This document shows positions 24,341 through 38,209 of a DNA stretch of 64,000 bases, piece by piece. The stretch is from contig OX326959.1 in NCBI GenBank assembly GCA_946800325.1, forward strand, positions 2,314,501 through 2,378,500, given 5' to 3'. Below the pieces are notes generated by a model that was not told where the DNA came from, did no database searches, and saw nothing but the letters and a program-made list of their open reading frames with translations. Source of the stretch: Luzula sylvatica (taxonomy: Eukaryota > Streptophyta > Magnoliopsida > Poales > Juncaceae). The position numbers and the translations under genes were made by a program. Positions within the stretch are counted from its first letter, which is position 1, and each line of letters starts with the position of its first letter.

Positions 24341-24949
24341 AACTAATTTTCTTTTTTTTTAAGAAAACCAGAAACTAATTTTTTTTTTTTAAGAAAACCA
24401 CAAACAAATTTTCTTTTTTTGAAGAAACCCACAAAGTAATTTTCTTTTTTTGAAGAAAACCACAAACTAATTTTTCATTTTTTTGAAGAAAACAACAAAC
24501 TAATTTTCAATTTTTGAAGAAAACCACAAACTAATTTTTCTTTTTTTGAAGAAAACCACAAACAAATTTTTCTTTTTTTGAAGAAAACCAGAAACTAATT
24601 TTCTTTTTTTCAAGAAAACCACAAACTATTTTTTTTTTGAAGAAATCCACAAACTAATTTTTTTTTTGAAGAAAACGACAAACAAATTTTCTTTTTTTGA
24701 AGAAAACCACAAACTAATTTTTCTTTTTTCGAAGAAAACCACAAACTAATTTTATTTTTTGAAGAAAACCACAAACTAATTTTCTTTTTGTGAAGAAAAC
24801 CACAAATTAATTTTCTTTTTTTGAACAAAACCACAAACAAATTTCGTTTTTTGAAGAAAACCACAACCTAATTTTCTTTTTTTGAAGAAAACCACAAACT
24901 AATTTTCTTTTTTTGAAGAAATCCACAAACTAATTTTCGTTTTGTGAAG

Positions 24950-27900
24950 AAAACCACAAACTAATTTGATTTTTTGAAGAAAAGCACAAACTAATTTTCT
25001 TTTTGTGAAGAAAACCACAAATTAATTTTCTTTTTTTGATGAAAACCACAAACTAATTTTCTTTTTTTTGAAGAAAACCACAAAGTAATTTTTCTTTTTT
25101 TGAAGAAAACCACAAACTAATTTTCTTTTTTTTGAAGAAAACTACAAAATAATTTTCTTTTTTTGAAGAAAACCACAAACTAATTTTCTTTTTTTGGAGA
25201 AAACCACAAACTAATTTTTTTTTTTAAGAAAACCACTAACAAATTTTTTTTTTGAAGAAAACCACAAACAAATTTTCTTTTTTTGAAGAAAACCACAAAC
25301 TAATTTTCTTTTTTTGAGGAAAACCACGAACTTATTTTCTTTTTTTTCAGAAATCCACGAACTAACTTTTCTTTTTATGAAGAAAACCACAAATTAATTT
25401 TATTTTTTGAAGAAAACCTCAAACTAATTTTCTTTTTGTGAAGAAAACCACAAATTAATTTTCTTTTTTTGAAGAAAACTACAAACTAATTTTCTTTTTT
25501 TGTAGAAAACCACAAAGTAATTTTTCTTTTTTTGAAGAAAACCACAAACTAATTTTCTTTTTTTGTGAAGAAAATCACAAACTAATTTTCTTTTTTGAAG
25601 AAAACCACAAACTAATTTTCTTTTTTTGAAGAAAACCACAAACTAATTTTCTTTTTTCAAGAAAACCACAAACTAATTTTTCTTTTTTTGAAGAAATCCA
25701 CAAACTAGTTTTCTTTTTTTGAAGTAAACCAAAAACTAATTTTCTTTTTTTGAAGAAAACCACAAAATAATTTTTTTTTTTTTAAGAAAACCACAAACAA
25801 ATTTTATTTTTTTGAAGAAAACCACAAACTAATTTTTCTTTTTTTGAAGTAAACCACAACCTAATTTTCTTTTTTTGAAGAAAACCACAAACTAATTTTT
25901 TGTTTTTGAAGAAAACCACAAAGTAATTTTCTTTTTGTGAAGAAAACCACAAATTAATTTTCTTTTTTTGAAGAAAACCGCAAACTAATTTTCTTTTTTT
26001 TGAAGAAAACCACAAACTAATTTTCTTTTTTTGAAGAAAACCACAAACTAATTTTCTTTTTTTGGAGAAAACCACAAACTAATTTTTTTTTTTAAGAAAA
26101 CCACTAACTAATTTTTTTTTCGAAGAAAACCACAAACATATTTTATTTTTTTGAAGAAAACCACAAACTAATTTTTCTTTTTTTGAAGTAAACCACAACC
26201 TAATTTTCTTTTTTTGAAGAAAACCACAAACTAATTTTTTGTTTTTGAAGAAAACCACAAAGTAATTTTCTTTTTGTGAAGAAAACCACAAATTAATTTT
26301 CTTTTTTTGAAGAAAACCGCAAACTAATTTTCTTTGTTTGAAGAAAACCACAAAGTATTTTTTCTCTTTTTGAAGAAAACAACAAACTAATTTTCTTTTT
26401 TTTGAAGAAAACCACAAACTAATTTTCTTTTTTGAAGAAAACAACAAACTAATTTTCTATTTTTGAAGAAAACCACAAACTAATTTTTCTTTTTTTGAAG
26501 AAAACCACAAACTAATTTTCTTTTTTTGAAGAAAAACACAAAAACATATTTCTTTTTTTGAAGAAAACCACAAACTAATTTTTCTTTTTTTTGAAGAAAA
26601 CCACAAACTAATTTTCAATTTTTGAAGAAAAGCACAAACTAATTTTTTCTTTTTTTGAAGAAAACCACAAACAAATTTTTCTTTTTTTGAAGAAAACAAG
26701 AAACTAATTTTCTTTTTCTGAAGAAAACAACAAACTAATTTTTTTTTTTTAAGAAAACCACAAACAAATTTTCTTTTTTTGAAGAAAACCACAAACTGAT
26801 TTTTCTTTTTTCGAAAAAAACCACAAACTAATTTTATTTTTTGAAGAAAACCACAAACTAATTTACTTTTTGTGAAGAAAACCACAAATTAATTTTCTTT
26901 TTTTGAAGAAAACCACAAACTAATTTTATTTTTTGAAGAAAACCACAACCTAAATTTCTTTTTTTGAAGAAAACCACAAACTAATTTTCTTTTTTTTAAG
27001 AAATCCACAAACTAATTTTCTTTTTGTGAAGAAAACCACAAATTAATTTTATTTTTTGAAGAAAACCACAAACTAATTTTCTCTTTGTGAAGAAAACTAC
27101 AAACTAATTTTTTTTTTTTGTACAAAACCACAAAGTAATGTTTCTTTTTTTGAAGAAAACCACAAACTAATTAACTTTTTTTTGAAGAAAACCACAAACT
27201 AATTTTTTTTTTGAAGAAAACCACAAACTAATTTTCTTTTTTTGAAGAAAACCACAAACTAATTTTCTTTTTTTGAAGAAAACTACAAACTAATTTTCTT
27301 TTTTTGTACAAAACCACAAAGTAATGTTTCTTTTTTTGAAGAAAACTACAAACTAATTAACTTTTTTTTGAAGAAAACCACAAACTAATTTTTTTTTTGA
27401 AGAAAACCACAAACTAATTTTCTTTTTTTGAAGAAAACCACAAACTAATTTTCTTTTTCCAAGAAAACCACAAACTAACTTTTCTTTTTTTGAAGAAATC
27501 CACAAACTAGTTTTCTTTTTTTGAAGAAAACCACAAACTAATTTTTCTTTTTTTGAAAAAAACCACAAACTAATTTTTTTTTTTTGAAGAAAACCCTAAA
27601 CTAATTTTTCTTTTTTTGAAGAAAACCACAAACTAATTTTCTTTTTTTGAGAAAAACCGAAAACTAATTTTCTTTTTTTGAAGACAACCAGAAACTAATT
27701 TTCTTTTTTTGAAGAAAACCACAAACTAATTTTTCTTTTTTTGAAGAAAACCACAAACTAATTTTCTTTATTTGAAGAAAACAACACACTAATTTTCTTT
27801 TTTTCAAACAAACTAATTTTCTTTTTTTATGGTTTTCTTCAAAAAACAAAAAACTAATTTTCTTTTTTTGGAAGAAAATCACAAAAAATATTTCTTTTTT

Positions 27901-28595
27901 TGAAGAAAACCACAAACTAATTTTTCTTTTTTTTTTAAGAAGACCACAAACTAATTTTCAATTATTAATGAAAACCACAAACTAATTTTTCTTTTTTAGA
28001 AGAAAACCACAAAAAAAAAATTTCTTTTTTTGAAGAAAACCAGAAACTAATTTTCTTTTTTTGAAGAAAACCACAAACTAATTTTTTTTTTGAAGAAAAC
28101 CACAAACAAATTTTCTTTTTTTGAAGAAAACCACAAACTAATTTTTCTTTTTTTGAAGAAAACCACAACCTAATTTTCTTTTCTTGAGGAAAACTACAAA
28201 CTAATTTTCTTTTTTTGAAGAAAACCACAAACTAATTTTCTTTTTGTGAAGAAAACCACAAACTAATTTTATTTTTTGAAGAAAACCACAAACTAATTTT
28301 CTTTTTGTGAAGAAAACCACAAATTAATTTTCTTTTTTTCAAGAAAACCACAAACTAATTTTCTTTGTTTGCAGAAAACAACAACGTAATTTTTCTCTTT
28401 TTGAAGAAAAGCGCAAACTAATTTTTTTTTTTTTTGAATAAAACCACAAACTAATTTTCTTTTTTTGAAGAAAACCACAAACTAATTTTTCTTTTTTTGA
28501 AGAAAACCACAACCTAATTTTCTTTTCTTGAGGAAAACTACAAACTAATTTTCTTTTTTTGAAGAAAACCACAAACTAATTTTCTTTTTGTGAAG
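24950..28595 (+). repeat. 3,646-bp tandem unit, copy 1
   Basis: Landmarks here recur exactly 3,646 bp to the right. They are AAAGCAC (24,981 and 28,627), the reversed fragment TTTATGGTTTTCTTC (27,826 and 31,472), and GCGC (28,411 and 32,057). The copies are near-identical by eye over more than 3 kb, with rare single-base changes. The right end of copy 1 (about 28,440-28,595) repeats a short run already present near 28,110-28,250. This looks like an additional local duplication at the junction. Confidence 0.9.
27826..27840 (-). repeat. Reversed monomer fragment, outlying copy 1
   Basis: TTTATGGTTTTCTTC follows CAAACAAACTAATTTTC, the same short-monomer context as in the 6.3-10.5 kb subarray. 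The opposite arm is degraded (AAAACAAAAAA), so the hairpin is weak. It shows that the cassette was copied about 17 kb away from its main cluster. Confidence 0.75.
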
Positions 28596-31500
28596 AAAAC
28601 CACAAACTAATTTTATTTTTTGAAGAAAAGCACAAACTAATTTTCTTTTTGTGAAGAAAACCACAAATTAATTTTCTTTTTTTGATGAAAACCACAAACT
28701 AATTTTCTTTTTTTTGAAGAAAACCACAAAGTAATTTTTCTTTTTTTGAAGAAAACCACAAACTAATTTTCTTTTTTTTGAAGAAAACTACAAAATAATT
28801 TTCTTTTTTTGAAGAAAACCACAAACTAATTTTCTTTTTTTGGAGAAAACCACAAACTAATTTTTTTTTTTAAGAAAACCACTAACAAATTTTTTTTTTT
28901 AAGAAAACCACAAACAAATTTTCTTTTTTTGAAGAAAACCACAAACTAATTTTCTTTTTTTGAGGAAAACCACGAACTTATTTTCTTTTTTTTCAGAAAT
29001 CCACGAACTAACTTTTCTTTTTATGAAGAAAATCACAAATTAATTTTATTTTTTGAAGAAAACCTCAAACTAATTTTCTTTTTGTGAAGAAAACCACAAA
29101 TTAATTTTCTTTTTTTGAAGAAAACTACAAACTAATTTTCTTTTTTTGTAGAAAACCACAAAGTAATTTTTCTTTTTTTGAAGAAAACCACAAACTAATT
29201 TTCTTTTTTTGTGAAGAAAATCACAAACTAATTTTCTTTTTTGAAGAAAACCACAAACTAATTTTCTTTTTTTGAAGAAAACCACAAACTAATTTTCTTT
29301 TTTCAAGAAAACCACAAACTAATTTTTCTTTTTTTGAAGAAATCCACAAACTAGTTTTCTTTTTTTGAAGTAAACCAAAAACTAATTTTCTTTTTTTGAA
29401 GAAAACCACAAAATAATTTTTTTTTTTTTAAGAAAACCACAAACAAATTTTATTTTTTTGAAGAAAACCACAAACTAATTTTTCTTTTTTTGAAGTAAAC
29501 CACAACCTAATTTTCTTTTTTTGAAGAAAACCACAAACTAATTTTTTGTTTTTGAAGAAAACCACAAAGTAATTTTCTTTTTGTGAAGAAAACCACAAAT
29601 TAATTTTCTTTTTTTGAAGAAAACCGCAAACTAATTTTCTTTTTTTTGAAGAAAACCACAAACTAATTTTCTTTTTTTGAAGAAAACCACAAACTAATTT
29701 TCTTTTTTTGGAGAAAACCACAAACTAATTTTTTTTTTTAAGAAAACCACTAACTAATTTTTTTTTCGAAGAAAACCACAAACAAATTTTATTTTTTTGA
29801 AGAAAACCACAAACTAATTTTTCTTTTTTTGAAGTAAACCACAACCTAATTTTCTTTTTTTGAAGAAAACCACAAACTAATTTTTTGTTTTTGAAGAAAA
29901 CCACAAAGTAATTTTCTTTTTGTGAAGAAAACCACAAATTAATTTTCTTTTTTTGAAGAAAACCGCAAACTAATTTTCTTTGTTTGAAGAAAACCACAAA
30001 GTATTTTTTCTCTTTTTGAAGAAAACAACAAACTAATTTTCTTTTTTTTGAAGAAAACCACAAACTAATTTTCTTTTTTGAAGAAAACAACAAACTAATT
30101 TTCTTTTTTTGAAGAAAACCACAAACTAATTTTTCTTTTTTTGAAGAAAACCACAAACTAATTTTCTTTTTTTGAAGAAAAACACAAAAACATATTTCTT
30201 TTTTTGAAGAAAACCACAAACTAATTTTTCTTTTTTTTGAAGAAAACCACAAACTAATTTTCAATTTTTGAAGAAAAGCACAAACTAATTTTTCTTTTTT
30301 TGAAGAAAACCACAAACAAATTTTTCTTTTTTTGAAGAAAACAAGAAACTAATTTTCTTTTTCTGAAGAAAACAACAAACTAATTTTTTTTTTTTAAGAA
30401 AACCACAAACAAATTTTCTTTTTTTGAAGAAAACCACAAACTGATTTTTCTTTTTTCGAAAAAAACCACAAACTAATTTTATTTTTTGAAGAAAACCACA
30501 AACTAATTTACTTTTTGTGAAGAAAACCACAAATTAATTTTCTTTTTTTGAAGAAAACCACAAACTAATTTTATTTTTTGAAGAAAACCACAACCTAAAT
30601 TTCTTTTTTTGAAGAAAACCACAAACTAATTTTTCTTTTTTTTAAGAAATCCACAAACTAATTTTCTTTTTGTGAAGAAAACCACAAATTAATTTTATTT
30701 TTTGAAGAAAACCACAAACTAATTTTCTCTTTGTGAAGAAAACTACAAACTAATTTTTTTTTTTTGTACAAAACCACAAAGTAATGTTTCTTTTTTTGAA
30801 GAAAACCACAAACTAATTAACTTTTTTTTGAAGAAAACCACAAACTAATTTTTTTTTTGAAGAAAACCACAAACTAATTTTCTTTTTTTGAAGAAAACCA
30901 CAAACTAATTTTCTTTTTTTGAAGAAAACTACAAACTAATTTTCTTTTTTTGTACAAAACCACAAAGTAATGTTTCTTTTTTTGAAGAAAACTACAAACT
31001 AATTAACTTTTTTTTGAAGAAAACCACAAACTAATTTTTTTTTTGAAGAAAACCACAAACTAATTTTCTTTTTTTGAAGAAAACCACAAACTAATTTTCT
31101 TTTTCCAAGAAAACCACAAACTAACTTTTCTTTTTTTGAAGAAATCCACAAACTAGTTTTCTTTTTTTGAAGAAAACCACAAACTAATTTTTCTTTTTTT
31201 GAAGAAAACCACAAACTAATTTTTTTTTTTTGAAGAAAACCCTAAACTAATTTTTCTTTTTTTGAAGAAAACCACAAACTAATTTTCTTTTTTTGAGAAA
31301 AACCGAAAACTAATTTTCTTTTTTTTAAGACAACCAGAAACTAATTTTCTTTTTTTGAAGAAAACCACAAACTAATTTTTCTTTTTTTGAAGAAAACCAC
31401 AAACTAATTTTCTTTATTTGAAGAAAACAACACACTAATTTTCTTTTTTTCAAACAAACTAATTTTCTTTTTTTATGGTTTTCTTCAAAAAACAAAAAAC

Positions 31501-32100
31501 TAATTTTCTTTTTTCGGAAGAAAATCACAAAAAATATTTCTTTTTTTGAAGAAAACCACAAACTAATTTTTCTTTTTTTTTTAAGAAGACCACAAACTAA
31601 TTTTCAATTATTAATGAAAACCACAAACTAATTTTTCTTTTTTAGAAGAAAACCACAAAAAAAAAATTTCTTTTTTTGAAGAAAACCAGAAACTAATTTT
31701 CTTTTTTTGAAGAAAACCACAAACTAATTTTTTTTTTGAAGAAAACCACAAACAAATTTTCTTTTTTTGAAGAAAACCACAAACTAATTTTTCTTTTTTT
31801 GAAGAAAACCACAACCTAATTTTCTTTTCTTGAGGAAAACTACAAACTAATTTTCTTTTTTTGAACAAAACCACAAACTAATTTTCTTTTTGTGAAGAAA
31901 ACCACAAACTAATTTTATTTTTTGAAGAAAACCACAAACTAATTTTCTTTTTGTGAAGAAAACCACAAATTAATTTTCTTTTTTTGAAGAAAACCACAAA
32001 CTAATTTTCTTTGTTTGAAGAAAACAACAACGTAATTTTTCTCTTTTTGAAGAAAAGCGCAAACTAATTTTTTTTTTTTTGAAGAAAACCACAAACTAAT
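28596..32100 (+). repeat. 3,646-bp tandem unit, copy 2 (slightly shorter)
   Basis: This is the second copy of 24,950-28,595. It matches until about 32,085 and then leaves the pattern at a GAAGAATATCAC monomer. Differences seen include AACAAATTTT near 29,786 against AACATATTTT near 26,140, and TAAGACAACC near 31,327 against GAAGACAACC near 27,680. Confidence 0.9.
31472..31486 (-). repeat. Reversed monomer fragment, outlying copy 2
   Basis: This is the 3,646-bp counterpart of the fragment at 27,826, with the same degraded hairpin arm. Confidence 0.75.
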
Positions 32101-34995
32101 TTTCTATTTTTGAAGAATATCACAAAAACATTTTTCTTTTTTTGAAGAAAACCACAAACTAATTTTTCTTTTTTTTGAAGAAAACCAGAAACTAATTTTC
32201 AATTTTTGAAGAAACCCACAAACTAATATTAATTTTTTTGAAGAAAACCACAAACAAAAATTTCTTTTTTTGAAGAAAACCACAAACTAATTTTCTTTTT
32301 TTGCAGAAAACCACAAACTAATTTTTTTTTTTGAAGAAAACCACAAACTCATTTTTTTTTTAGGAAAAAACCACAAACAAATTTTTTTTTTTTGAAGAAA
32401 ACCACAAACTAATTTTTCTTTTTTTTAAGAAAACCACAACCTAATTTTCTTTTTTTGAAGAAAACCACAAACTAATTTTCTTTTTGTGAAGAAAACCACA
32501 AACTAATTTTAGTTTTTGTAGAAAACCACAAACTAATTTTTTTTTGTGAATAAAACCACAAATTAATTTTCTTTTTTTGAAGAAAACCACCGACTAATTT
32601 TATTTTTTGAAGAAAATCATAAACTAATTTTTTTTTGTGAAGAAAACCACAAATTAGTTTTCTTTTTTTGATGAAAACCACAAACCTAATTTTCTTTTTT
32701 TGAAGAAAACCACAAACTAATTTTCTTTTTGTGAAGAAAACTACAAACTAATTTTATTTTTTGAAGAAAACCACAAACTAATTTTTTTTTGTGAAGAAAA
32801 CCACACATTAATTTTCTTTTTTTGAAGAAAACCACAAACTAATTTTATTTTTTGAAGAAAACCACAAACAAATTTTTTTTTATGAAGAAAACCACAAATT
32901 AGTTTTATTTTTTTTGAATAAAACCACAAACTAATTTTTCTTTTTGTGAAGAAAACCACAAATTAATTTTCTTTTTTTGAAGAAAACCACAAACTAATTT
33001 TCTTTTTGTGAAGAAAACCACAAACTAATTTTATTTTTTGAAGAAAACCACAAACTAATTTTTTTTTGTGAAGAAAACCACAAATTAGTTTTCTTTTTTT
33101 GAAAAAAACCACAAACTAATTTTCTTTTTTTGAAGAAAACCACAAAGTAATTTTTCTTTTTTTGAGGAAAACCACAAACTAATTTTCTTTTTTTTTAAGA
33201 AAACTCAAACTAATTTTCTTTTTTGAAGAAAAGCACAAACTAATTTTCTTTTTTTGAAGAAAACCACAAATTAATTTTCTTTTTTTGAACAAAACCACAA
33301 CTAATTTTGTTTTTTGAAGAAAACCACAACCTAATTTTCTTCTTTTGAAGAAAACGACAAACTAATTTTCTTTTTTTGAAGAAATCCAAAAACTAATTTT
33401 TGTTTTGTGAAGAAAACCACAAACTAATTTGATATTTTGAAGAAAAGCACAAACTAATTTTCTTTTTGTGAAGAAAACCACAAATTAATTTCTTTTTTTG
33501 ATGAAAACCACAAACTAATTTTTTTTTTTTGAAGAAAACCACAAAGTAATTTTTCTTTTTTTGAAGAAAACCACAAACTAATTTTCTTTTTTTTGAAGAA
33601 AACCACAAACTAATTTTCTTTTTTTGAAGAAAACCACAAACTAATTTTCTTTTTTTGGAGAATACCACAAACTAATTTTTTTTTTTCAGAAAACCACTAA
33701 CTAATTTTTTTTTTGAAGAAAACCACAAACAAATTTTCTTTTTTTGAAGAAAACCACAAACAAATTTTCTTTTTTTGAAGAAAACCACAAACTTATTTTC
33801 CTTTTTTTAAGAAATCCACAAACTAACTTTCTTTTTGTGAAGAAAACCACAAATTAATTTTATTTTTTGAAGAAAACCTCAAACTAATTTTCTTTTTGTG
33901 AAGAAAACCACAAATTAATTTTCTTTTTTTGAAGAAAACTACAAACTAATTTCCTTTTTTTGTAGAAAACCACAAAGTAATTTTTCTTTTTTTGAAGAAA
34001 ACCACAAACTAATTTTCTTTTTTTGTGAAGAAAACCACAAACTAATTTTCTTTTTTGAAGAAAACCACAAACTAATTTTCTTTTTTTGAAGAAAACCACA
34101 AACTAATTTTCTTTTTTCAAGAAAACCACAAACTAATTTTTCTTTTTTTGAAGAAATCCACAAACTAGTTTTTTTTTTTTTAAGAAAACCACAAACCAAT
34201 TTTCTTTTTTTGAAGAAAACCACAAACTAATTTTTCTTTTTTTGAAGTAAACCAAAACCTTATTTTCTTTTTTTTAAGAAATCCACAAACTTATTTTCTT
34301 TTTTTTAAGAAATCCACAAACTAACTTTCTTTTTGTGAAGAAAATCACAAATTAATTTTTTTTTTTGAAGAAAACCACCAACTAATTTTCTTTTTGTGAA
34401 GAAAACCACCAATTAATTTTCTTTTTTTGAAGAAAACCACAAACTAATTTTCTTTTTTTGTAGAAAACCACAAAGTAATTTTTCTTTTTTTGAAGAAAAC
34501 CACAAACTAATTTTCTTTTTTTGAAGAAAACCACAAACTAATTTTCTTTTTTTGAAGAAAACCACAAACTAATTTTCTTTTTTTGAAGAAAACCACAAAC
34601 TAATTTTCTTTTTGTGAAGAAAATCACAAACTAATTTTCTTTTTTGAAGAAAACCACAAACTAATTTTCTTTTTGTGAAGAAAACCACAAATTAATTTTC
34701 TTTTTTTGAAGAAAACCAAAAACTAATTTTCTTTGTTTGAAGAAAACCACAAAGTAATTTTTCTCTTTTTGAAGAAAACAACAAACTAATTTTCTTTTTT
34801 TTGAAGAAAACCACAAACTATTTTTCTTTTTGTGAAGAAAACCCCAAACTAATTTTATTTTTTGAAGAAAACCACAAACTAATTTTTTTTTGTGAAGAAA
34901 ACCACAAATTAATTTTCTTTTTTTGAAGAAAACCACAAACTAATTTTCTTTGTTTGAAGAAAACCACAAAGTAATTTTTCTCTTTTTGAAGAAAA
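32101..34995 (+). repeat. Transitional block with truncated third copy of the 3.6 kb unit
   Basis: 32,400-33,100 is rich in monomers alternating TTTTATTTTTTGAAG and TTTTTTTTTGTGAAG, resembling 1,780-2,480. From about 33,410 to 34,230 the series matches the left part of the 3,646-bp unit: AAAGCAC at 33,444 against 24,981, an offset of 8,463 bp that later becomes 8,460. This is a third, truncated copy. From about 34,660 the monomers of the right-hand HOR domain begin. Confidence 0.75.
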
Positions 34996-37900
34996 GCGCA
35001 AACTAATTTTCTTTTTTTTTGAATAAAACCACAAACTAATTTTATTTTTTGAAGAAAACAACAAACTAATTTTCTTTTTTCGAAGAAAACCACAAACTAA
35101 TTTTCTTTTTTTGAAGAAAACCACAAACTAATTTTTCTTTTTTTGAAGAAAACCACAAACTAATTTTCTTTTTTTGAAGAAAACCACAAACTAATTTTTC
35201 TTTTTTTTTGAAGAAAACCACATACTAATTTTCAATTTTTGAAGAAAACCACAAACTAATTTTTCTTTTTTTATAGAAAACCACAAACAATTTTTCTTTT
35301 TTTGAATAAAACCACAAACAAATTTTCTTTTTTTGAAGAAAACCACAAACTGATATTTCTTTTTTCGAAGAAAACCACAAACTAATTTTAGTTTTTGAAG
35401 AAAACCACAAACTAATTTTCTTTTTGTGAAGAAACCCACAAATTAATTTTCTTTTTTTTAAGAAAACTACAAACTAATTTTACTTTTTGACGAAAAGCAC
35501 AACCTAATTTTCTTTTTTTGAAGAAAACCACAAACTAATTTTTTTTTTTTTAAGAAATCCACAAACTAATTTTCTTTTTGTGAAGAAAACCACAAATTAA
35601 TTTTATTTTTTGAAGAAAACCACAAACTAATTTTCTTTTTGTGAAGAAATCCACAAATTTTATTTTTTTTTGAAGAAAACCACAAACTAATTTTCTTTTT
35701 TTGAAGAAAACCACAAACTAATTTTCTTTTTTTGAAGAAAACCACAAACTAATTTTCTTTTTTCAAGAAAACCACAAACTAATTTTTCTTTTTTTTGAAG
35801 AAAACCACAAACTAATTTCTTTGTTTGATGAAAACCACAACCTAATTTTTCTTTTTTTGAAGAAAACCACAAACTAATTTTATTTTTTTGAAGGAAACCA
35901 CAAACTAATTTTCTTTTTGTGAAGAAAACCACAAACTAATTTTCAATTTTTGAAGAAAACCACAAACTAATTTTTCTTTTTTTGAAGAAAACCACAAACA
36001 GATTTTTCTTTTTTTTGGAGAAAACCAGAAACTACTTTTCTTTTTTTGAAGAAAACCACAAACTAATTTTTTTTTTTAAGAAAACCATTAACTAATTTTT
36101 TTTTTGAAGAAAACCACAAACAAATTTTCTTTTTTTGAAGAAAACCACAAACTAATTTTCTTTTTTTGAAGAAAACCACAAACTAATTTTCTTTTTTTGA
36201 AGAAAACAACAAACTAATTTTCTTTTTGTGAAGAAAATCACAAACTAATTTTCTTTTTTGAAGAAAACCACAAACTAATTTTCTTTTTGTGAAGAAAACC
36301 ACAAATTAATTTTCTTTTTTTGAAGAAAACCACAAACTAATTTTCTTTGTTTGAAGAAAACCACAAAGTAATTTTTTTCTTTTTGAAGAAAACAACAAAC
36401 TAATTTTCTTTTTTTTGAAGAACACCACAAACTAATTTTCTTTTTTGAAGAAAAAAACAAACTAATTTTCTTTTTTTGAAGAAAACCAGAAACTAATTTT
36501 CTTTCTTTGAAGAAATTCACAAAAACATATTTCTTTTTTTTAAGAAGACCACAAACTAATTTTTCATTTTTTTGAAGAAAACAACAAACTAATTTTTAAT
36601 TTTTGAAGAAAACCAAACTAATTTTTCTTTTTTTGAAGAAAACCACAAACAAATTTTTCTTTTTTTGAAGAAAACCAGAAACTAATTTTCTAAAACCACA
36701 AACTAATTTTTCTTTTTTCGAAGAAAACCACAAACTAATTTTATTTTTTGAAGAAAACCACAAACTAATTTTCTTTTTGTGAAGAAAACCACAAATTAAT
36801 TTTTTTTTTTGAAGAAAACAACAAACTAATTTTCTTTTTGTGAAGAAAACCACCAATTAATTTTCTTTTTTTGAAGAAAACTACAAACTAATTTTTTTTT
36901 TTGTAGAAAACCACGAAGTAATTTTTCTTTTTTTGAAGAAAACAACAAACTAATTTTCTTTTTTTTGAAGAAAACTACAAACTAATTTTCTTTTTTGAAG
37001 AAAACGACAAACTAATTTTCTTTTTTTGAAGAAAACCACAAACTAATTTTCTTTTTTCAAGAAAACCACAAACTAATTTTTCTTTTTTTGAAGAAATCCA
37101 CAAACTAGTTTTCATTTTTTGAAGAAAACCAGAAACTAATTTTCTTTTTTTGAAGAAAACCACAAACTAATTTTTTTTTTGAAGAAAACCACAAACAAAT
37201 TTTCTTTTTTTGAAGAAAACCACAAACTAATTTTTTTTTTTTGAAGAAAACCACAACCTAATTTTATTTTCTGGAAGAAAACCATAAACTAATTTTATTT
37301 TTTTGAAGAAAACCACAAACTAATTTTATTTTTGTGAAGAAAACCACAAACTAATTTTATTTTTTGAAGAAAACCACAAACTAATTTTTTTTTGTGAAGA
37401 AAACCACATATTAATTTTCTTTTTTTGAAGAAAACCACAAACTAATTTTCTTTGTTTGAAGAAAACCACAAAGTAATTTTTCTCTTTTTGAAGAAAAGCG
37501 CAAACTAATTTTCTTTTTTTTGAATAAAACCACAAAGTAATTTTCTTTTTTGAAGAAAACAACAAACTAATTTTCTTTTTTCGAAGAAAACCACAAACTA
37601 ATTTTCTTTTTTTGAAGAAAACCACAAACTAATTTTTCTTTTTTTGAAGAAAACCACAAACTAATTTTCTATTTTTGAAGAAAATCACAAAAACATTTTT
37701 CTTTTTTTGAAGAAAACCACAAACTAATTTTTCTCTTTTTTGAAGAAAACCAGTAACTAATTTTCAATTTTTGAAGAAACCCACAAACTAATATTTATTT
37801 TTTTGAAGAAAACTACAAACAAAAATTTGTTTTTTTGAAGAAAACCAGAAACTAATTTTCTTTTTTTGAAGAAAACCACAAACTAATTTTTTTTTAAGAA

Positions 37901-38209
37901 AACCACACACTCATTTTTTTTAGAAAAAGACCACAAACAAATTTTCTTTTTTTGAAGAAAACCACAAACTAATTTTCTTTTTTTGAAGAAAACCACAACC
38001 GAATTTTCTTTTTTTGAAGAAAACCACAAACTAATTTTCTTTTTGTGAAGAAAACCCCAAACTAATTTTATTTTTTTGAAGAAAACCACAAACTAATTTT
38101 TTTTTGTGAAGAAAACCACAAATTAATTTTCTTTTTTTGAAGAAAACCACAAACTAATTATCTTTGTTTGAAGAAAACCACAAAGTAATTTTTCTCTTTT
38201 TGAAGAAAA
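34996..38209 (+). repeat. First long HOR unit, 3,214 bp between GCGC marks of the same type
   Basis: GCGC marks lie at 34,996, 37,498 and 38,210. The first gap (2,502 bp) includes the CATACTAAT module (35,221) and the 21-bp short monomer (36,675-36,695). It is about 650 bp longer than the later 1,854-bp gaps. The second gap (712 bp) is the standard short segment. This unit looks like the founder-type long form at the left edge of the homogenised domain. Confidence 0.75.
36675..36695 (+). repeat. 21-bp short monomer (10-bp deletion), first of nine
   Basis: From CCAG at 36,675 to CCAC at 36,696 the spacing is 21 bp instead of 31. TTTTC is followed directly by TAAAACC, so most of the T7 tract and GAAG are missing. 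The same junction occurs with CCAC at 41,988, 47,505, 50,075, 54,882, 58,766, 59,128, 59,365 and 61,598. At the related position near 19,411 and 24,590 the monomer is full length, so the deletion is a derived state of the right-hand domain. Confidence 0.88.

Noticed and set aside
29725..30315. Longest minus-strand open frame (196 codons, K/F/W/C-rich repetitive peptide)
   Set aside because: It is a run of 31-bp monomers read across frames, and related frames appear wherever the same monomer order recurs, for example 26,079-26,447. There is no recognisable domain and no codon signal, and the peptide is fully explained by the monomer.
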